From Flavobacteriales bacterium (GTDB lineage: Bacteria > Bacteroidota > Bacteroidia > Flavobacteriales_D > Sanyastnellaceae): 64,000 bases of DNA. The DNA is taken from assembly GCA_016722445.1 (NCBI GenBank), contig JADKIZ010000003.1, positions 89,502-153,501 on the forward strand. Reading direction: 5' to 3'. Below, one piece after another: positions 60,116 to 64,000 of the stretch (positions within the stretch are counted from its first letter, which is position 1; each line of letters starts with the position of its first letter). A program made the translations under genes and the position numbers. A model generated the notes under the pieces. The model worked only from the letters and a program-made list of their open reading frames with translations, was not told the DNA's origin and ran no database searches.

Positions 60116-60529
60116 ATGAAACTCTTGTCCCATCATTCGTTTGGAAACAACACCGGTATCATGTCAAACCATTTCGCCGAGAGTGCTTGTTCCAATTTTC
60201 AAGTTGACAACAAAACGTATCGTGTCAAACTCAGAAAAATAAACGACGAAATAAACCAATCTCATAGCGATGAAAACAATCAAATCCATAACGATGGAAT
60301 TGAGCGTGAACTACCATTCCTAGGCAACAAATTCAAACCATCCCAACAAATCTGTCAGATCACAAATAAGGTAATCCACTTTAGCGAGAAAGCCGCAAAA
60401 AAGACGATGCGCAAAATCCAAACTCAACCAGGAGCAAATTTCAAAAGACTACCTACTTACGTGTATCAATGTGAGTTTTGTAATAAATGGCATTTGACGT
60501 CGTGTGAGTATGGGTGGAAGGCGGGGTGA
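60116..60529 (+). CDS. Small protein with a C-terminal CxxC...WHLT zinc-finger-like motif
   Basis: 137 residues. The first half is polar, rich in Asn, His and Lys. The C-terminal part has YVYQCEFCNKWHLTSC: a C-x2-C pair followed by W-H-L-T and another Cys, a pattern seen in small proteins of phages and mobile elements that carry a zinc ribbon-like knob. It lies 88 bp after the third tandem unit and may belong to the same mobile region. No partner or activity known. Confidence 0.55.
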   Translation: MKLLSHHSFGNNTGIMSNHFAESACSNFQVDNKTYRVKLRKINDEINQSHSDENNQIHNDGIERELPFLGNKFKPSQQICQITNKVIHFSEKAAKKTMRKIQTQPGANFKRLPTYVYQCEFCNKWHLTSCEYGWKAG

Positions 60530-60575
60530 GGTGTAAGTCACTATTCTCTATCGACTATCCACTATCCACTCACCT

Positions 60576-60739
60576 CTCTATTCATTCTCATTTTCATTCT
60601 CATTCTCATTCTAAAAATCATTTTCATAAGCATTCTCATTCTCATTCTAAAAATCCCTCTTCTTCGCATTCTCAAACTAAACCTCAAAACTCAAAAAAAT
60701 GCAGAATGAGAATGAGAAGCAGAATGAGAATGAATAGAG
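60576..60739. repeat. ATTCTC-rich element A with 17-bp terminal inverted repeats
   Basis: Ends CTCTATTCATTCTCATT and AATGAGAATGAATAGAG are exact inverse copies. Inside lie runs of CATTCT/CATTTT hexamers, CTAAAAATC separators, an AAAATGC bridge and GCAGAATGAGAATGAG runs on the other half, so the element can fold end to end. It lies just after the gene at 60116-60529. Open frames through it encode only His/Ser or Arg/Met repeats and are not taken as genes. Confidence 0.8.
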
Positions 60740-60793
60740 TGTGGAGGAACTAGTGGTGATTAGGTTATTCACTTTCACACTCACCACTCACCT

Positions 60794-60951
60794 CTCTATT
60801 CATTCTCATTTTCATTCTCATTCTCATTCTCATTGTAAAAATCATTCTCATTTTCATTCTAAAAATCTCTCTCTTTCGCATTCTCAATCTAAACTTCAAA
60901 ACACAAAAAAATGCAGAATGAGAATGAGAAGCAGAATGAGAATGAATAGAG
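60794..60951. repeat. ATTCTC-rich element B
   Basis: A second copy with the same 17-bp inverted ends, same orientation and the same central CGCATTCTCAATCTAAAC and AAAAAAATGCAGAATG blocks as element A; hexamer number differs. Shorter pieces follow at about 60976-61000 and 61041-61060. Confidence 0.8.
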
Positions 60952-61063
60952 TGTGGAGGAAATAGAGAGAGTGCGCTCAGAATGAGAATGAATAGAGTGT
61001 GGAGGAAAGAGATTGAGTGGTTATTCACTCTCCCACTCTTCTCTCTATTCATTCTCATTCTCT

Positions 61064-61501
61064 CTATCCCATTATTTCATAATGCTGGTTCCCAAGCACC
61101 ACTTTATCTCCGGATTTTTTGCCTAAAAAGGCCTTTCCAAGTGGTGAGGCTGCGGATATGACGAATATTTCTTGATCTTCAAAGACGATTTTACCGAGTC
61201 CTGTTGCGATATAAAAAAGCCCTTTATTGGTGTGCACTACGCTGCCATTTTGAATCATGTTGGAATCGGGTGAATGTTTCAAAGCACGCAGATTTTGAAC
61301 TTGTTGATGAAATTCGGCCAACTGTTTTTGTAGTTGCTCTTGCTCGAGGTGTATCATAGCCCGACCTGTTTCATGTTTATCACCAGCAGTGCTTTTGCCT
61401 TCACTCTCTGCACTTGCGCGTAAGTCATTCAGCTGAACTTGCAGTGTCGATATGCGCTCATCAATAATAGATATGCAATGTTTAAAAAGTCGTTCTTTCA
61501 C
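61064..61501 (-). CDS. GreA/GreB-like transcription-factor family protein
   Basis: About 146 residues from GTG 61501; the open frame continues to 61726, but only as Arg/Met repeats translated from the ATTCTC element. The N-terminal half is a helical hairpin (RISTLQVQLNDLRASAESEGKS). The C-terminal half resembles the GreA/GreB C-terminal domain: GSVVHTNKGLFYIATGLGK, SPLGKAFLGKKSGDKV and a final YEIMG. GreA-type factors bind RNA polymerase through the secondary channel and rescue backtracked complexes. The N-terminal acidic tip pair is not obvious, so this may be one of the GreA-like homologues of other function. No ATG is near; the 5' region is overrun by the ATTCTC elements within about 60 bp, so the start and promoter are uncertain. 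Confidence 0.7.
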   Translation of the reverse strand: MKERLFKHCISIIDERISTLQVQLNDLRASAESEGKSTAGDKHETGRAMIHLEQEQLQKQLAEFHQQVQNLRALKHSPDSNMIQNGSVVHTNKGLFYIATGLGKIVFEDQEIFVISAASPLGKAFLGKKSGDKVVLGNQHYEIMG

Positions 61502-61558
61502 TGGCGAAAGGTAAAAAGAATGATTGGAGAATGCGAATAGATGGAGTGGAGAGATGGT

Positions 61559-61612
61559 AATGCAGAATGAGAATGAGAAGCCGAATGAGAATGAATAGAG
61601 TGTGGAGGAAAT
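61559..61612. repeat. Partial ATTCTC-rich element
   Basis: Only the GAATGAGAATGAGAAG...AATGAATAGAG half of the element is present, followed by the same GTGTGGAGGAAATAGAGG border as in the others. It lies between the GreA-like gene and the full element at 61645. Confidence 0.65.
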
Positions 61613-61644
61613 AGAGGCATGGTTATTCACTCTCCCACTCTTCT

Positions 61645-61790
61645 CTCTATTCATTCTCATTTTCATTCTCATTCTCATTCTAAAAATCATTCTCATTCTA
61701 AAAATCTCTCTTCTTCGCATTCTCAATCAAAACTTCAAAACTCAAAAAAATGCAGAATGAGAATGAGAAGCAGAATGAGAATGAATAGAG
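61645..61790. repeat. ATTCTC-rich element F
   Basis: A third complete copy with the same 17-bp inverted ends, 146 bp long. It is shorter than A and B because the first half has fewer hexamers. The middle block TCTTCGCATTCTCAATC is shared. Confidence 0.8.
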
Positions 61791-61865
61791 TGGTGAAGAA
61801 TGAGAGCGACAGGGGGCAGAATGAGGAGCTGTGCTCATTTGTATTCGTCTCAACTTGATCTGACG

Positions 61866-61922
61866 AGTATGCTCAATAAAGTGGGTCAATCACCAAATTT
61901 GACACACTTTATTGAGCATACT
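61866..61922. other. Long hairpin, 18-bp perfect arms
   Basis: AGTATGCTCAATAAAGTG (61866-61883) pairs with CACTTTATTGAGCATACT (61905-61922). Inside the 21-nt loop, GTCAA (61885-61889) and TTGAC (61899-61903) extend the stem after a G-A mismatch. It lies 50 bp beyond the stop of the lipoprotein gene on - and could end its transcript, but no T run follows on either strand. An operator or recombination site is an alternative. Confidence 0.6.
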
Positions 61923-61971
61923 AATGAGGCGGCCAATTTCATCCAGGGTGAGGTTATAGAGTGCAATCACA

Positions 61972-62589
61972 CTATTCCTCCTCCACTTCACAAGGGTACC
62001 AACCTCCTTCAAAGGCAGACCTCTCGGCATTCCAAATATAAAAGCTGAGGAAATCGGAAGCATAAGGACCGATCATAATGACATCATCTTTGAAATAGGT
62101 GCCTTTGGTACTCAAAGAATTTGAGCCAGTATCATTGCAAAGCTCTACGGAATTTTCGGACGCAATCATATTTTCCTGAAGTTTATTCGCATCAAAAGCG
62201 TCCAATTTGATCAGAAAACATTCGTCTTTTATTGAACATGCGCAAACTAAAAGTCCATCCTTATTATCTTGGTGTATCAGCAAATAAGCGACATCTTCTT
62301 TTCCATCGTGATTAAAATCGCCTTCAGCTTGAAATGGAAAACCCTTGTTCCCTTCATCATTAAAAAAATAGTACCAACCGGAATTTACATTCACATCGGA
62401 CCTTCGAGGAATTCTGTAACCGTGCGGGATTACGGACTCTGGAGTTGTGAATTTATGCTGCTTTTCGGACACAAACTGTTCAGCGGAACCACTATCAGAT
62501 TCGATCTGTGAAGATGTTGATTCAGTGGATTGAGGTTGGTTGCATGAAATGCAATGGAATATGAAAAGGATTGCAAAATTGGTTTTCAT
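61972..62589 (-). CDS. Lipoprotein of unknown function
   Basis: About 205 residues from ATG 62589. Short signal peptide with a Cys in FHCISC at the lipobox position, followed by a Ser/Gln-rich linker. The mature domain has an FG-GAP-like loop (GDFNHDGKEDVAYLL) and further beta strands. Proteins with a single such loop are common small envelope proteins of unknown role. Its stop is followed by the long hairpin at 61866-61922. Confidence 0.65.
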   Translation of the reverse strand: MKTNFAILFIFHCISCNQPQSTESTSSQIESDSGSAEQFVSEKQHKFTTPESVIPHGYRIPRRSDVNVNSGWYYFFNDEGNKGFPFQAEGDFNHDGKEDVAYLLIHQDNKDGLLVCACSIKDECFLIKLDAFDANKLQENMIASENSVELCNDTGSNSLSTKGTYFKDDVIMIGPYASDFLSFYIWNAERSAFEGGWYPCEVEEE

Positions 62590-62610
62590 GGTCTTTCCGC
62601 TTGTTTTCAA

Positions 62611-62980
62611 TCAAATCATCGGTATTCAAAAATACGGAAATTTTGTACATCTAATTCTATTGAATTGTTTGAATTTATGTTTTCAAACACTCAGTTTTCT
62701 GGAGATTACTGAGTGAATTCAGAATGGGAAGCAGAATGAAATAGAGAATGAATAGAGTGTGGAAGAATGAGCGGGCAAATGAGGTAATACAATAGAGGAA
62801 ACAAACCATTCCCAATGAAGCCAATAGAAAGCAAGCGTTAAACCTTTTGATTTCGAGACATCTGGTTTGTTCAATACCAGCTAACCTAATTTCGGTGTAA
62901 ATCGATTGCCAATGAACTCTTGTACTATCGCATAAAAAACGAATTTGAAATCAAATTTTTAATGTGAAGAGTAAGAAAAA
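62611..62980. other. Intergenic region with a remnant of the ATTCTC element
   Basis: About 390 bases without a gene. At about 62716-62762 lies a decayed GAATGGGAAGCAGAATGAAA piece ending in GAATGAATAGAGTGTGGAAG, the border seen in the full elements. The rest is AT-rich, and no RNA gene or promoter box is evident. Confidence 0.5.
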
Positions 62981-63472
62981 TCAAACCACCTCATCGCAAT
63001 AAATTACAGATGGAATATTGTTACTAAAAGTGAATTCTCTGTAAACGTAATTACTCAAATCCACTGTAATGCGATTTAAATGAAATGTCCAGTGCGGATT
63101 GTCGTGGGTAATCGGAAAAACAATAAACATTACAAACTTGTGAGCAAAAACAGATGCTCTCAGCTTATTGATGTCTGCTATCACACCATCTATATTATTG
63201 GTAATTGACCTCGTAAGGTCTAAAACATTGTCAAATAGAATATTCGTATTCAAAGTTTTCAGCTCAATACCCACTTAATCGAAAGATACATCAATTCGTT
63301 GAATTTCTGTGAGTGCTGCTTTTCCTGCATTTATGAGAATATCAATTAACTCAACTTTAAACCAAACCTCAAATTTTGCCCGTCTCTTCGCAAAATTACC
63401 TAGTCCGTTGGATTTTTGAATTCGTTGAACCAAATGGCTTTCAGTAACATCAAACAATTCTTGTGTGGTCAT
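62981..63472 (-). CDS. Unknown protein with a PD-(D/E)XK-like motif, interrupted by a stop codon
   Basis: Two open parts in the same frame, 63472-63275 and 63274-62981, are separated only by TAA at 63275-63277. The text on both sides reads as one chain: RIDVSFD, stop, VGIELKTLN. One base (GAA to TAA) would restore it to about 163 residues. GIELK looks like the E-x-K of PD-(D/E)XK nucleases, with D in the preceding strand. Alternatively the GTG right after the stop could start a second, coupled gene. The N-terminal half is helical. It lies 24 bp after the gene at 63497 and is probably co-transcribed with it. Confidence 0.5.
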
Positions 63473-63496
63473 CTCAAGGGAATATTGATGGATTTG

Positions 63497-63916
63497 TTAG
63501 GCAAGTAAAGAACCCAATATTCCAGTCAAAGTGAGTAATAGAAGTGCAATACCTAAACAACCTGATGTATTAGCTTTTACTGCATCACTACCTACTGATT
63601 CACCGTTCAGTGCCTGGGATAATAAATTTAAAAACTGGTCTTGATACTTCGACAATACCGTTGGTTCGTCCTTGCTTATGGATGAGTTTATTATTTCAGA
63701 GTACAATTCGGTTTTACGTTCGTCAATCGAATTCAAAGTGATGCGAATAATGCAAACATTGAAACCGAAATTAGCAATAATCCGATATGTATTAAACAAG
63801 TCGTTCTTTTCTTTAAGTTGAAAACTATTACCACTCACTTCAATTAATTGGTCAATTTTTGACTTGATTTCATCCACTGTAAAGCCAAGTTCTAATCTTC
63901 TTGATGGATTTTGCAT
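63497..63916 (-). CDS. Unknown protein with a C-terminal membrane anchor
   Basis: 139 residues. The cytoplasmic part is mixed alpha/beta. The last 20-25 residues (LGIALLLLTLTGILGSLLA) form one hydrophobic helix that ends the chain, so it is tail-anchored. No family recognised. A -7 promoter box lies 20 bp upstream, and a gene with an interrupted nuclease-like motif follows on the same strand. Confidence 0.6.
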   Translation of the reverse strand: MQNPSRRLELGFTVDEIKSKIDQLIEVSGNSFQLKEKNDLFNTYRIIANFGFNVCIIRITLNSIDERKTELYSEIINSSISKDEPTVLSKYQDQFLNLLSQALNGESVGSDAVKANTSGCLGIALLLLTLTGILGSLLA

Positions 63917-63935
63917 AATAATAAACTGGTTTTTA

Positions 63936-63943
63936 CAAATATA
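63936..63943 (-). promoter_or_regulatory. Bacteroidota-type -7 promoter box
   Basis: CAAATATA on + gives TATATTTG on -, 19 bp before ATG 63916. It would drive the two-gene unit at 62981-63916. Confidence 0.5.
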
Positions 63944-64000
63944 AAATTTTTGCTTCTGGTCGATTTAAAAACTAATATTCAAGGCCGTCTTCAATTCTTG

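Noticed and set aside
60514..60965. Open frames encoding His/Ser-rich and Arg/Met-rich peptides
   Set aside because: They run straight through the ATTCTC hexamer repeats and their composition follows from the repeat. There is no start context or non-repeat domain.
1..64000. tRNA, rRNA or riboswitch genes
   Set aside because: No cloverleaf, rRNA-like block or known riboswitch core was recognised by eye. A covariance-model scan would settle this.

Overview
The window is about 64 kb of roughly 40% GC DNA from a member of the Bacteroidota. The evidence is internal: eight genes end in the Por/type IX secretion (T9SS) type A sorting tail, with a YPNP-type motif and an Ig-like C-terminal domain. 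There are SprB-like, FG-GAP/VCBS, SBBP and MopE-like modules, a TonB-dependent receptor, and several Bacteroidota-type -7 promoter boxes (TATATTTG). No rRNA, tRNA, CRISPR array, integrase or transposase gene was seen. The order or family cannot be fixed from this window.

Layout. (1) 0-12.3 kb is a mirror-symmetric locus. A vanadium-dependent haloperoxidase with five Ig-like repeats and a T9SS tail, then a DoxX-like membrane protein, then a FecA-like TonB receptor lie on +. On - lie a secreted protein of unknown function, a second DoxX-like protein and a second, complete haloperoxidase of the same architecture. (2) 12.7-33 kb is surface and envelope cargo: lipoproteins, an RCC1-repeat T9SS protein with an in-frame stop, a secreted protein with four CxxCxGxG motifs, a TPR/adenylate cyclase receptor, a large propeller-like T9SS protein with a MopE motif flanked by a 225-bp direct repeat of the cyclase 3' end, two FG-GAP T9SS proteins and small envelope proteins. 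(3) 33-35.3 kb is a B12-binding radical SAM protein. (4) 35.5-52.4 kb is a defence island. Two unknown genes on - are divergent from a 15.7-kb co-directional run on +: XRE regulator with a palindromic operator, RmuC, Abi_2/HEPN protein, PD-(D/E)XK nuclease, type III Mod and Res, an exported protein, a small helical protein, a DndD-like SMC ATPase, a HerA-type ATPase with an apparent DndE-like N-terminal domain, an OLD-family nuclease and a membrane-anchored helical protein. (5) 52.5-57 kb holds an SBBP-repeat T9SS protein and a helical-repeat protein. (6) 57-62.8 kb is rich in repeats: long hairpin elements, a perfect 52-bp palindrome in front of a second XRE-like gene, a threefold tandem duplication (about 558 bp per unit), and several copies of an ATTCTC-rich element with 17-bp inverted ends around a GreA-like gene. 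(7) 63-64 kb has two unknown genes, one with an in-frame stop.

Many genes are interrupted by single-base shifts. Where the site can be placed, most are explained by one base missing from a homopolymer. In one case a second copy of the same DNA in this window keeps the missing base. The simplest reading is residual consensus error in a long-read or metagenomic assembly, so interrupted genes are listed as whole genes with the break described. Two in-frame stops (14355 and 63275) and a T insertion shared by two tandem copies do not fit that pattern.

The strongest candidate for an undescribed system is the run small protein - DndD-like SMC - DndE-like/HerA fusion beside a type III restriction-modification pair, without the sulphur-transfer genes of a normal Dnd system. 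The mirrored haloperoxidase/TonB locus is the second.
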